DNA of 64,000 nucleotides, taken from contig NZ_LOHE01000090.1 in NCBI RefSeq assembly GCF_001559865.1, forward strand, positions 124,001 to 188,000. The letters are read 5' to 3'. The DNA is from Abyssisolibacter fermentans. GTDB taxonomy: Bacteria > Bacillota > Clostridia > Tissierellales > MCWD3. This document shows positions 25,878 through 38,128 of this stretch, in pieces. The notes below the pieces were generated by a model. That model did not search any database, had not been told where the DNA came from, and was given only the letters and a program-made list of their open reading frames with translations. The position numbers were made by a program, and so were the translations under genes. Position 1 is the stretch's first letter. Each line of letters starts with the position of its first letter.

Positions 25878-26879
25878 ATGAAAAACATATTTGCAGTTAT
25901 ATTGTTTATATTATTTATTACTATAATAATTCCAATAGGTGTCATGCAAAGTTGTGATATCATTATTGGAAACAAGGATATTATAGATGATTTAGATGAT
26001 TTAGAAGATTTAGATGAAAATATGATTATTAGTCTATATGATACAAAAACACAAGTAGTATTTGAAATTCCTCTTGAAGAATATATAATGGGTGTAGTTG
26101 CTGCAGAAATGCCTGCTCAATTTGATTTGGAAGCTTTAAAGGCTCAAGCTGTTGCAGCTAGAACCTTCGCTCTATATAGGATTAATAAATATTCTGATGG
26201 CCACCCAAGTCATCCTGATGCTGCTTTATGCAACGGTATACATTGTCAGGCATGGTTATCAAAAGAGAGTCTTGAAAAAGCTCATGATAAAAATTGGATG
26301 CTTGAATATTGGCCTAAGATACAAAAATCTGTATTAAGTACTAAGGGTGAAATTTTAACATATGAGGGTAAACTTATTGAACCTCTTTTCCATTCGGTTA
26401 GTGGTGGTATTACTGAAGATTCAGAAGAATACTTTGCATCAAAAATGGAATATCTCAGAAGTGTTCCCAGTCCATATGAAGAAGGCGCTCCTAGACTCCA
26501 TGGTAAAATTGAATTATCTATTGATTCTTTTATTAATAAACTTGAAAACAAATATCCAAACATACATCTCACTCCTGATAATATAAAAGATAAAATCATC
26601 TTAGTTAATAAAAGCAACTCTGGTAGAATAAAAGAAGTTAAAATAGATAATGAAACTGTTTCTGGTAGGGATTTAAGAGAATTATTTAATTTAAATTCAA
26701 CAAATTTCAAGATTTATGTATTAACCGATAAAAACGAAATTCAAATTGAAACAGTTGGCTTCGGTCATGGTGTAGGAATGAGCCAATGGGGTGCAAACGG
26801 TATGGGTAAGAAAGGATATACTTATACAGATATACTTAAACATTATTATACAGGTATCAAATTAGAACAAATGTATTAA
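25878..26879 (+). CDS. spoIID: Stage II sporulation protein D, lytic transglycosylase
   Basis: SpoIID is a membrane-anchored enzyme that cuts peptidoglycan glycan strands during engulfment, with SpoIIM and SpoIIP. The 333-residue product has an N-terminal membrane segment (about 5-24), the block VAAEMPAQFDLEALKAQAVAA holding the catalytic glutamate, the zinc-linked C-x-GIHCQAW segment, and the C-terminal VGFGHGVGMSQWGANGM. AAGGAGG precedes the ATG. Unusually, it points opposite to murA, spoIIQ and spoIIID, with which it is normally co-directional, and diverges from spoIIQ across a 212-bp gap that must hold both promoters. Confidence 0.96.
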   Translation: MKNIFAVILFILFITIIIPIGVMQSCDIIIGNKDIIDDLDDLEDLDENMIISLYDTKTQVVFEIPLEEYIMGVVAAEMPAQFDLEALKAQAVAARTFALYRINKYSDGHPSHPDAALCNGIHCQAWLSKESLEKAHDKNWMLEYWPKIQKSVLSTKGEILTYEGKLIEPLFHSVSGGITEDSEEYFASKMEYLRSVPSPYEEGAPRLHGKIELSIDSFINKLENKYPNIHLTPDNIKDKIILVNKSNSGRIKEVKIDNETVSGRDLRELFNLNSTNFKIYVLTDKNEIQIETVGFGHGVGMSQWGANGMGKKGYTYTDILKHYYTGIKLEQMY

Positions 26880-26886
26880 ACTTAAT

Positions 26887-27200
26887 AATCCAGATTATTT
26901 ATAGAAATTATAAACAGTGAACTAAAATCTATAATTTTATGTGAAGCACTAACTCCTGAGTAGAGAACAGAAATCTATGTTTTCTTGTGAATCACTTCCT
27001 CCTAGGAATGAAATGAGTAATGAGTTTCATATTAGAGAAGAATAAGAGATTCATTTAATAAATATCCTTCTGATTATAAATTATCTATTTAATACGGGCA
27101 TATCAATTCGGTATGTCTTCGAATTCACTTGAATCTTCTAATTCAAAATTATACATCACACACTTGGGGAGTCATATGATATCATGGATAATTAATTTGG
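26887..27200 (-). repeat. Long diverged copy of the intergenic repeat, reverse orientation
   Basis: The left end AATCCAGATTATTTATAG starts 7 bp after the spoIID stop. Internal matches are CTAGGAATGAAATGAGTAAT, CCTTCTGATTATAAATTATC, GGTATGTCTTCGAATTCACT (27110-27129) and GAATCTTCTAATTCAAAA. The right end (GATAATTAA) is eroded. A duplicated segment around 26940-27000 repeats the ATCTATGTTTTCTTGTGAAT module. Confidence 0.8.
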
Positions 27201-27240
27201 AACTATCTACATACGAATAACCTAGTTTTAGTTCTCTACT

Positions 27241-27297
27241 GAAAAAGGCTATCTCACTATAGAAAGATATCTTTCTATCTTGAAACAGCCTTTTTTT
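27241..27297 (-). terminator. murA terminator
   Basis: A long hairpin pairs AAAAAGGCT-type arms: on the minus strand GGCTGTTTCAAGATAGAAAG pairs with CTTTCTATAGTGAGATAGCC, then CTTTTTC. It abuts the murA stop codon. Confidence 0.85.
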
Positions 27298-28546
27298 AAA
27301 CTCTAAATATATTAGCACCTAAATTTGAAAGTTTTTGTTCTATGTTCACATATCCTCTGTCTATATGATATATATCAGTAATTTCTGTACTTTCACTGGA
27401 AACTAATCCAGCTATTATTAATGCTACGCCTGCTCTTAAATCTGTAGCTTTTACAGGTGCTCCTGTTAATTCCTTAGTACCTTCTATTATTGCACTTCTT
27501 CCATCGATTTTTATTGCTGCACCCATTCTTCTTAATTCATTTACATGCATAAATCTGTTTTCAAAAACCGTCTCTACTATAACACTTGTTCCTTTTGCTA
27601 CACCCATTAACGCCATGAATTGAGCTTGCATATCAGTTGGAAACCCTGGATAAGGTAATGTTTTTACATCAACTGCTTTAATAGGGTTATTGCCAATTAC
27701 TCTAACTTCATCAGTACCTTCAATCACTTTAACATCAGCTTCTCTAAGCTTCGCTATAATTGGTTTTATATGACTTGTAAGTACATTTTGTATGATCACA
27801 TCACCATTTGTTATAGCTGCTGCAACCATATATGTTCCTGCTTCAATTCTATCTGGTATAATAGTATGTGTACAACCTTTAAGCTCACTTACTCCATTAA
27901 TTCTTATTGTATTTGTTCCAGCTCCATTAATTTTTGCTCCCATATTGCTTAAATAATTTGCCAAATCTACTATTTCAGGTTCTTGTGCTGCGTTTTCAAT
28001 TATAGTCTCTCCCTGTGCTAAAGATGCAGCCATCATCACATTTTCAGTAGCTCCAACACTAGGAAAATCCATATATATCCTGCTGCCAACAAGTTTATCT
28101 GCCTTTGCATCAATATACCCATGACCTAAGGTAATATTAGCACCTAATGCTTTTAGCCCTTTTAAATGTAGATCTATAGGTCGAGAACCAATAGCACAAC
28201 CACCTGGTAAAGAAACTCTCGCCTTCCCTTTTCTTGCTAATAATGGTCCTAATATTAAAAATGATGCTCTCATTTTCCTCATTAACTCATATGGTGCTTC
28301 ACTCTTTAACAATAAAGCTGAGTTTATTTCCAATGAATCATTTGATAACCACTTGACTTTTACCCCCAAAGAGGCTAGTACCTGACAAATTACTTCAACA
28401 TCCATAAGCTTTGGAACATCTTTTAAAATACAACACTTATCTGTTAATAACGATGCTGCTATTATAGGTAAAGTAGAATTTTTAGAGCCGCTTATTCTAA
28501 CTGTGCCTTTGAGAGAGGGGCTTTTTTTTACGATTATTTTTGACAT
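27296..28546 (-). CDS. murA: UDP-N-acetylglucosamine 1-carboxyvinyltransferase
   Basis: MurA transfers enolpyruvate from PEP to UDP-GlcNAc, the first committed peptidoglycan step. The product has the fosfomycin-target cysteine in [13 protein letters not shown], the substrate loop [13 protein letters not shown], and the family length of about 416 residues. The open frame continues to 28600, but those extra codons are read from an intergenic repeat end; AAGGAGGG is correctly placed for the ATG at 28546 (MSKIIVKKS). It sits between ywmB and spoIID as in Bacillus (murAA). Confidence 0.96.
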   Translation of the reverse strand: MSKIIVKKSPSLKGTVRISGSKNSTLPIIAASLLTDKCCILKDVPKLMDVEVICQVLASLGVKVKWLSNDSLEINSALLLKSEAPYELMRKMRASFLILGPLLARKGKARVSLPGGCAIGSRPIDLHLKGLKALGANITLGHGYIDAKADKLVGSRIYMDFPSVGATENVMMAASLAQGETIIENAAQEPEIVDLANYLSNMGAKINGAGTNTIRINGVSELKGCTHTIIPDRIEAGTYMVAAAITNGDVIIQNVLTSHIKPIIAKLREADVKVIEGTDEVRVIGNNPIKAVDVKTLPYPGFPTDMQAQFMALMGVAKGTSVIVETVFENRFMHVNELRRMGAAIKIDGRSAIIEGTKELTGAPVKATDLRAGVALIIAGLVSSESTEITDIYHIDRGYVNIEQKLSNLGANIFRV

Positions 28547-28566
28547 CCTTCCCTCCTTATTGATAT

Positions 28567-28724
28567 TTAACCCTGATAATTCATAAAATATCATAATCAA
28601 TTACTCCTATAAAAATATTTAATAGGAAATTCATTGATAAGGTTCATCTGTTTATAAAATAACAATTAAATACTAAACTTATTGAAATTTTTATGTTAAA
28701 ATTATATGAATTATCAGTATTTAA
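28567..28724 (-). repeat. Degenerate copy of the intergenic repeat between ywmB and murA
   Basis: AACCCTGATAATTCATAAAA at the left and TATGAATTATCAGTATTTAA at the right form inverted ends. TTTAATAGGAAATTCATTGA followed by a TCTGTTTATAA stretch matches the GAATAGGAAATTCATCAATA and TCTGATTATAA run of the copy at 53541. It fills the whole gap and ends 2 bp from the ywmB stop. Confidence 0.7.
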
Positions 28725-28726
28725 AT

Positions 28727-29506
28727 CTAATAACCTGTAGTTATTAGCGGTGTAGCCATCCATATATATGTTTTATCTTCATATTCACTATATCTCATAG
28801 CTACATTTAAGTTCATTTTTTTATTACCACTAAATATATAATTTTTTATTTGTGGAGAATATGCTGACACACTAATCAAAGAATCATCATTTAACCCTTC
28901 AACAGCTTCAGCATTAATAGAATTTAGAGCTTTAAAAACTGTTTTATATCTTCTGCTCATATTTAATTCTCCCGTATAAGTACCTGTAATGCAAGTAGTA
29001 ATTAGTGGCTGAGTTTCAAATTGTAAGAATATTTCCATTATCTTATCATTATATTGTTTCATTTCGTCAATATTTTGAGTATTTATGTCAATACAAAGAC
29101 TTGTTTCTTCTTCATCTTTATTCTTATATGTTGATATTATTAAGGTAATGTAATTGCCATTTTTGTCTTTACCATAAGTTAAGATTTGTTTTTGCTCATC
29201 ATTGTCTATTGTTTCTGTATGATAAGTTTCTTCAAGTTCTAATCTGTTGTTTTCATCATCTTGTTTTCCAACTATATCTAACTTATTGAAAATATCACTA
29301 TTATATTTCTCTAATTCGTGCATGTCCAAAAAGCTATCAATTATTTTATCTGAAGCATTAATACTTACTTCCAAGAATTCAGCTTCTGTTGCACCAAAAG
29401 ATGTAACTATCATATCTTCCTCATTGTTTTCAATTAATCCATCTGCACTTGTGCAGTTAATACAACATAAAAACATTATTATCATAAGTCCTAAAATCTT
29501 TTTCAT
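28727..29506 (-). CDS. YwmB-like secreted protein (TATA-box-binding-like fold family)
   Basis: The 259-residue protein starts with a signal peptide (hydrophobic 4-18, possible lipobox-like CCINC). Its body is rich in alternating beta strands and acidic loops, for example LITTCITGTYTGELNMSRRYK and ISVSAYSPQIKNYIFSGNKK in two stretches. Position directly between atpC and murA, as for ywmB in Bacillus, and its size fit the YwmB family (PF08680). No function is established for that family. AGGAGGTG precedes the ATG. The assignment relies mostly on gene order and general architecture. Confidence 0.7.
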   Translation of the reverse strand: MKKILGLMIIMFLCCINCTSADGLIENNEEDMIVTSFGATEAEFLEVSINASDKIIDSFLDMHELEKYNSDIFNKLDIVGKQDDENNRLELEETYHTETIDNDEQKQILTYGKDKNGNYITLIISTYKNKDEEETSLCIDINTQNIDEMKQYNDKIMEIFLQFETQPLITTCITGTYTGELNMSRRYKTVFKALNSINAEAVEGLNDDSLISVSAYSPQIKNYIFSGNKKMNLNVAMRYSEYEDKTYIWMATPLITTGY

Positions 29507-29950
29507 AAAAACACCTCCTATGTTAAACTTGACTATACTAATTGAAGATTTCTTTCTCTTCTTTTTAATGAGGGAAAATCCAAAGTTTTAAATGCTAAAG
29601 GGGGACAAAACATTTTAAACTTTAAATCTTTCCCTCCTTATAAAGTATTAACAAAATTGAGGTGTCTTTATACATTTTTATATTTATATTTTTGATATTT
29701 TTTAAAAAATTTTTAGATACTTTATCTATCTACAATTTTATTATGAACAATTATCTATATGTGTATTCTTTTTTTATTTTAATACTAGAAGTAAACACTT
29801 TTATTTAAAACTAAACATAGAAATTTAATAAATACTTCCTAATGAGTAAAAATAAAAGTTTTTGTTTTCTACTCAAAATCATAGATTTGGGTTATCTATT
29901 TTGTTGATTTTGGGCTTATATGTTTTTATTATTATATGAATTTATCTATT
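29507..29950. other. Intergenic region between ywmB and atpC
   Basis: This long AT-rich gap contains the ywmB promoter region. Around 29840-29900 TCCTAATGAGTAAAAAT and CTCAAAATCATAGATTTGGG weakly resemble the right-hand module of the intergenic repeat. I see no gene. Confidence 0.35.
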
Positions 29951-29958
29951 TTTCCCAG

Positions 29959-29985
29959 CAAACAAATGAACCGTCCCCTTGTTTG
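29959..29985. repeat. Orphan REP-like hairpin carrying GAACCGTCCCC
   Basis: CAAACAA (29959-29965) and TTGTTTG (29979-29985) pair around ATGAACCGTCCCC. A GAACCGTCCCC-type hairpin is much more GC-rich than the surroundings. I recall similar sequences near REP-associated or IS200-like transposases in Firmicutes, but no transposase is in this window. Confidence 0.5.
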
Positions 29986-29999
29986 GGTGCGCTACAAAT

Positions 30000-30027
30000 A
30001 AAAAAACCGAGATTGTCTCGGTTTTTT
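30000..30027 (-). terminator. Terminator of the atp operon
   Basis: AAAAAACCGAGA and TCTCGGTTTTTT form a strong hairpin with a TTG centre immediately at the atpC stop codon; on the minus strand it is followed by TTTTTTTATT. Confidence 0.93.
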
Positions 30028-30424
30028 ACTCTGCTATTCTAATTCTGTTAATAGCTTTTTTAAGTGCTATTTCAGCTCTTGCTACATCTGTATCTTTATT
30101 TTCTTTTTTTAATCTCTCTTCAGCTCTTATTTTGGCTGCTTCAGCTCTTTTTACATCTATATCTTGAGCCCATTCAGCAGCATCAGTTATTATTGTTGTC
30201 TTTTCTTTCTCAACCTCGATATATCCAGAAGCGATTGACGCTTCTCTCATTTCACCATCTATTTGTACTTTAATTTTTCCTATACCTAATACAGTAACTA
30301 ATGGAACATGATTTTTAAGTATTCCTATATCACCCTCTGTTCCTCTGACAATAATCATTTCTACGTCATCTTCAAAAAATTTCTTGTCAGGAGTTACTAT
30401 CTCTAATCTAAATTTTGATGCCAC
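30026..30424 (-). CDS. atpC: F1 ATP synthase subunit epsilon
   Basis: The 132-residue subunit has an N-terminal beta-sandwich (EIVTPDKKFFEDDVEMIIVRG split over residues 8-28) and a C-terminal helical hairpin (RAEAAKIRAEERLKKEN). It sits in the central stalk and regulates ATP hydrolysis. The start is GTG at 30424 with GGAGGTGA upstream. It is the last gene of the operon, 34 bp after atpD, followed at once by a strong terminator. Confidence 0.95.
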   Translation of the reverse strand: MASKFRLEIVTPDKKFFEDDVEMIIVRGTEGDIGILKNHVPLVTVLGIGKIKVQIDGEMREASIASGYIEVEKEKTTIITDAAEWAQDIDVKRAEAAKIRAEERLKKENKDTDVARAEIALKKAINRIRIAE

Positions 30425-30457
30425 TATATCACCTCCAACTATTTTGAGGTTTTAATT

Positions 30458-31876
<1,419 letters not shown>

Positions 31877-31902
31877 TCATCTCTGGCAAGTAATTTTATA
31901 GT

Positions 31903-32757
31903 TTATTCAAGTGCACCTGCTCCTCCTACTATCTCTGAAATTTCCTGAGTAATAGCTGCTTGACGAGCTCTGTTATAACTTAATTGAAGCTTATCTATCA
32001 TTTCTTCAGCATTATCCGTAGCTGATTCCATAGCCGTTCTACGAGAACCCTGCTCACTTGCCGAGGATTCGATTAAACCTCCATAAATAGCACTATATAT
32101 ATACTTTGGTATCAAGTAACCTAATACTGCTTCAGGTGAAGGTTCATACTCTACCAAGGTTCTTTTTGACTTATCTTCACTTTTAAGATTTTCAGCCGGA
32201 AGTAACTTTAATACTTTAGGTTGATACGTCACAGTACTAACAAAGCTTGTATACACAAGATTTATTTCATCTATTTCTCCATCTTTATACAATTTTAAAG
32301 CTAGAGAACCAATTTTTAGTGCATCTGCGTATGTTGGATTCTCAGAAATTTGTGTGAAGGACTGTTTTATATCATAGTTCCTTCTTTCAAAATAAGATTT
32401 AGCTTGTGAACCAATACTTATGATAGCAATTTCACTTTTGTCTCTATCACTTTTTTCAACAAGCTTCAATACATTACTATTATATCCACCACACAAGCCT
32501 CTATCTGAGGTCAGAACAATATAAAGCACCTTTTTTACATCTCTCTTAGTTAATAAAGGATGTCTTACACCATCAGTATTTGATAATATATCATTTATAC
32601 TTCTAACAACTGTATCAAAATATGGTCTGGTTTTTTCAAGTCTACCTCTAGCTTTCCTAAGCTTTGCTGACGAAACAAGCTCCATGGCTTTTGTTATTTT
32701 TTTAGTATTTGAAACACTTCGAATACGTCTTTTTATATCTCTCATTCCTTGAGCCAT
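31903..32757 (-). CDS. atpG: F1 ATP synthase subunit gamma
   Basis: The 284-residue rotor shaft subunit has long helices at both ends (IKRRIRSVSNTKKITKAMEL and MESATDNAEEMIDKLQLSYN) and the conserved SDRGLCGGYNSNVL segment. It turns inside the alpha3-beta3 ring. GGAGGTGA precedes the ATG. It follows atpA by 46 bp and precedes atpD by 41 bp. Confidence 0.97.
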   Translation of the reverse strand: MAQGMRDIKRRIRSVSNTKKITKAMELVSSAKLRKARGRLEKTRPYFDTVVRSINDILSNTDGVRHPLLTKRDVKKVLYIVLTSDRGLCGGYNSNVLKLVEKSDRDKSEIAIISIGSQAKSYFERRNYDIKQSFTQISENPTYADALKIGSLALKLYKDGEIDEINLVYTSFVSTVTYQPKVLKLLPAENLKSEDKSKRTLVEYEPSPEAVLGYLIPKYIYSAIYGGLIESSASEQGSRRTAMESATDNAEEMIDKLQLSYNRARQAAITQEISEIVGGAGALE

Positions 32758-32803
32758 TGTATCACCTCCATCTCCCTTTAGGAGTTAAGCTTGCTATTGA
32801 TAA

Positions 32804-34868
<2,065 letters not shown>

Positions 34869-34881
<13 letters not shown>

Positions 34882-35375
34882 TTGCTTTCCCCTACCTCAT
34901 TGATAAATTTATTTATCATATTTTTATGGGTTTTTTCATCAAGCTTTTGTTCAACAACTTTTGTAGCTGCCATCATTGCAATAGTTACTACCTCTTGTTT
35001 TAAATCCTCAGCTGCTTTTTCTTTCTGTCTTTCAATTTCTTTATTTGCCTTATTTAAAATATCGTTAGCATCTACCTTAGCATTTGCAACGATTTCTTCT
35101 CTGATTTGATCTCCTCTTTTTCTAGAAGCTTCTACGATTCCTTTAGCTTCATTTTTAGCTTCACTAATTTTCAGCTCATAATCTTTTCTTAATTCTTCAG
35201 CTTCTATTTTCTTATTTTCAGCAAACTTAATATCTTTTGCTATAGCTTCTTTTCTATCATTTAGCATCTTAGAAACTGGTTTGTATAACTTGTATGCTAT
35301 AACAGAAAACAAAAATATAGTTGCCAATATTTGCAAACCAAAGTTTACTATATCAGGTAACACATTTACTTGCAT
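34869..35375 (-). CDS. atpF: F0 ATP synthase subunit b
   Basis: The 168-residue peripheral-stalk subunit has one N-terminal membrane segment (about 8-27) and a long charged helix rich in alanine, glutamate and lysine that dimerises and reaches F1. AAAGGAGG precedes the ATG. It lies between atpE and atpH in the operon. Confidence 0.95.
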
Positions 35376-35494
35376 TGGTTGTGCCTCCTTTCCTTAAATA
35401 TGCGGAGTAAATCTATTTGAATTTATTTTATTATTTACTACAACAAGAGATGGGAATGTACCCATCTCATAAGTACATTCATACTAAGCATATC

Positions 35495-35764
<270 letters not shown>

Positions 35765-35829
35765 TTATGTTTCCTCCTTTTTAATTATCAATTTTATTTT
35801 TTTAACCACTAAATTATGGTTTTTTTACA

Positions 35830-36516
35830 TTAATCATCCATTGCCATAGATATAAACACCATAGTTAACATCATAAATATGAAAGTTTGTATTAAACCTG
35901 AAAAAATATCAAAATATGCATGGAAAACAGGTGTTATTAACGGTGCCACAAGGCCTAAAGCTGAATATAGTAAACCCATAATTATAACACCACTTAATAT
36001 ATTACCAAACAAACGGAATGATAAAGATACTGGGTTTGCTAATTCTCCCAAAAGATTTAATGGAAATAATAAGAATACCGGTTCAAAATATCCTTTAACA
36101 TATCCTTTTAATCCTTTTGATTTCAACCCATAATACTGAGTTAATACAAATGTAATTATAGCCAAAGCTAAGGTAACATTATAGTCTGATGTTGGAGGTG
36201 TAAATCCTAGAAGACCGAAAAGATTAGCTACAGCTAAATACATCGCTAATGTTAATATGTATGGAGCAAATTTCATCTTATCTGGTCCCATGGTACTGCT
36301 TACTAAAGATTGTATACCTTCAACTACTATCTCAATAATATTCAAAATGCCTTTTGGTTTTTCATTAGGCTTAGCTTTTTTTGCTTTATTGCCTACATAA
36401 ATTGCAAATATAGAAAGTAAAATAACTATTACCCATGAATTAACTACTGAGTCATGAATATATATTTCCTTGCCAGCCATTTCAAAAACAATACCCATTT
36501 TATCACCCAAGTTCAT
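35830..36516 (-). CDS. atpB: F0 ATP synthase subunit a
   Basis: The 228-residue integral membrane stator protein provides the ion half-channels. It has the key arginine in NPVSLSFRLFGN and the conserved C-terminal PVFHAYFDIFSGLIQTFIF segment, with about five membrane helices. AAAGGAGG precedes the ATG; an internal ATG at codon 7 is a less likely alternative. It is the first canonical atp gene after atpI; a repeat hairpin lies in the gap upstream. Confidence 0.95.
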   Translation of the reverse strand: MNLGDKMGIVFEMAGKEIYIHDSVVNSWVIVILLSIFAIYVGNKAKKAKPNEKPKGILNIIEIVVEGIQSLVSSTMGPDKMKFAPYILTLAMYLAVANLFGLLGFTPPTSDYNVTLALAIITFVLTQYYGLKSKGLKGYVKGYFEPVFLLFPLNLLGELANPVSLSFRLFGNILSGVIIMGLLYSALGLVAPLITPVFHAYFDIFSGLIQTFIFMMLTMVFISMAMDD

Positions 36517-36541
36517 AACCTCCTTTCATAAAAAAATATTA

Positions 36542-36602
36542 TTCTCTGATTATTCATATCTTATAGCAATGTAGAATTTTTTATTTATGAATAATCTGGA
36601 AT
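36542..36602. repeat. Short copy of the intergenic repeat inside the atp operon
   Basis: TTCTCTGATTATTCATATC at the left and TTTATGAATAATCTGGAATT at the right are inverted element ends around an approximately 20-base centre. It lies 26 bp upstream of atpB, between atpI and atpB, where it would be transcribed as a hairpin. Confidence 0.7.
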
Positions 36603-36754
36603 TATATATTAAAATATAATTAATAGCTAAATAAGCAATTAATTTGCTTTAATATTAAGTAATTTTTTAATGTTATATATTTCACAAATAGTTTTTATAT
36701 TATAATTTCATATTATATCAAAATTTTTAATAAATAATCAAAATTATTTTATTT

Positions 36755-37135
36755 TTATTTTTTTTTTAATATTAAATCAATAAATGTATCTGATATTATA
36801 ACTAATTTCACCATGAAAAATCCTAAAATAGTTGTAAAAAGATTTATATAATCTGCCTTAGCAGCAATTATTAGTACCACTCCATAAATTATGTATCTTA
36901 TAATATAGTTCCCCATTACGTAACCCATAATACTCTTTGGGTTCATTTGTGTTGATTTTGCTAAAGTTATCGACATTAATCTAAAATTTAAAACATTAAT
37001 TGTAGAACCAAAAACTATTCCATATACATATTGCTTAGGTTCTCTAAAAACAAAAAATGATATTCCTATTAATATTAAGTTAATAATTACTACTCTTTTT
37101 AATATAGTTTTGAAAGTATTCTCTAATAGGCTCAA
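36755..37135 (-). CDS. atpI: ATP synthase subunit I (AtpI)
   Basis: The 126-residue protein has four predicted membrane segments and fits the ATP synthase I family, small proteins encoded ahead of atpB that help c-ring assembly or magnesium supply. Motifs are weak, so the call depends on hydrophobic pattern and operon position. Start is TTG at 37135 after GAGGTGA. It is 46 bp downstream of atpZ and 238 bp upstream of atpB. Confidence 0.8.
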   Translation of the reverse strand: MSLLENTFKTILKRVVIINLILIGISFFVFREPKQYVYGIVFGSTINVLNFRLMSITLAKSTQMNPKSIMGYVMGNYIIRYIIYGVVLIIAAKADYINLFTTILGFFMVKLVIISDTFIDLILKKK

Positions 37136-37181
37136 ATTATCACCTCATAATATTTCTAAAAGTTTGTTAAATATACATCAA

Positions 37182-37427
37182 TCATTTTTTATCACTATTT
37201 GTACCCTTAGTAGCAATTTTATATAAATTCATAAAGGAAATTATTATTCCTAGTATTGTAAATACACACAGAAATATAATATCTATCCCTAGTAGCTTAT
37301 CTATGTAATTGCCTAAAAATACTCCTCCAACTATCGGCACTAGCATAGATATGCCTATTTGGCTTACTAAAGCTAAATTCCGTAAAATTTGAGCATAGCT
37401 TTTCTTTTTCATCATCATAATTTTCAA
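37182..37427 (-). CDS. AtpZ/AtpI-type putative F0F1 ATPase subunit
   Basis: This 81-residue protein has two hydrophobic segments joined by a GGVFLGNYIDKLLG-type turn, the hallmark of the AtpZ/AtpI (PF09527) family associated with magnesium and calcium handling for ATP synthase. It is the first gene of the atp cluster. The frame opens at TTG 37427, but ATG codons at positions 4-6 are equally possible; only a weak GGAAAG site is visible upstream. Confidence 0.78.
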   Translation of the reverse strand: MKIMMMKKKSYAQILRNLALVSQIGISMLVPIVGGVFLGNYIDKLLGIDIIFLCVFTILGIIISFMNLYKIATKGTNSDKK

Positions 37428-38017
37428 CTACTTTCCGTACCATTCGTATATTATATATTAAATATTTCAATTTGTAAATTGTGCAAAATTTATCAGTTAA
37501 AATATTTTATCAGTTTGACCAATTATTATTATTCTAAATGTTATAATACATTTCTTTATTACTGCATTTCAATAAAATTTATTTAAATTTATAATTTCAA
37601 ATAAACTCAAAACAACTTTTCAATCTATTAAACTATTTATAGAAAATAAAATACTAAAATCAGAGAACTATAATCTGAATGAATTACTTCAATGAAGATA
37701 CCTGTTTATAAGATACCATTAAATGGAGGGGATCTCACCTTGGTATACCTTCGAATTCACTAAAATTATGACTGCAAAATTATAATTTAAATATAGTCTT
37801 ATCTGTTTTAACATAATCAAGGCAATTTTAAATCTAGATATTTTGATATTTTGCTCTAATTAAATAGAATTTAATTACTAAAGAAATATTACTTTTCTTT
37901 TTGTCCAAAATATATTCCATATCTTTAGTATAGTACTTTATTAATACTATATGTCAAGGATATTTTTAAATAGTTTAAATTTCTTGTCAAATTTTATATA
38001 TTCTTTGCAAAAATTAT
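37428..38017. other. Intergenic region upstream of the atp cluster
   Basis: The region must contain the atp promoter in its first 150 bases or so; I cannot fix the boxes. A decayed repeat copy occupies about 37655-37790. The rest is very AT-rich with no gene. Confidence 0.4.
37655..37790 (-). repeat. Decayed copy of the intergenic repeat
   Basis: TTTATAAGATACCATTAAAT, then TTGGTATACCTTCGAATTCA (core at 37742-37761, one mismatch to the family core) and an eroded TAATTCAAAA-like tail mark it. The inverted ends are not clear. Confidence 0.65.
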
Positions 38018-38058
38018 AAGGCACAGTTCCCCAAATATGATGATGGTTATTTTGTGCC
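38018..38058 (-). terminator. Probable wecB terminator
   Basis: On the minus strand AGGCACA and TGTGCCT pair around a 27-base centre, followed by TATAATTTTT. It lies about 70 bp beyond the wecB stop. The stem is short and the T run imperfect. Confidence 0.55.
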
Positions 38059-38128
38059 TCTTTTGTAAAGTATCTTATATTTACAATTTTATTTTGATAA
38101 TTTATTTAAATTCTAATATTATTACCTT

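Noticed and set aside
28547-28600. Upstream extension of MurA to 28600
   Set aside because: The extra codons are read from an intergenic repeat end, while AAGGAGGG is correctly placed for the ATG at 28546.
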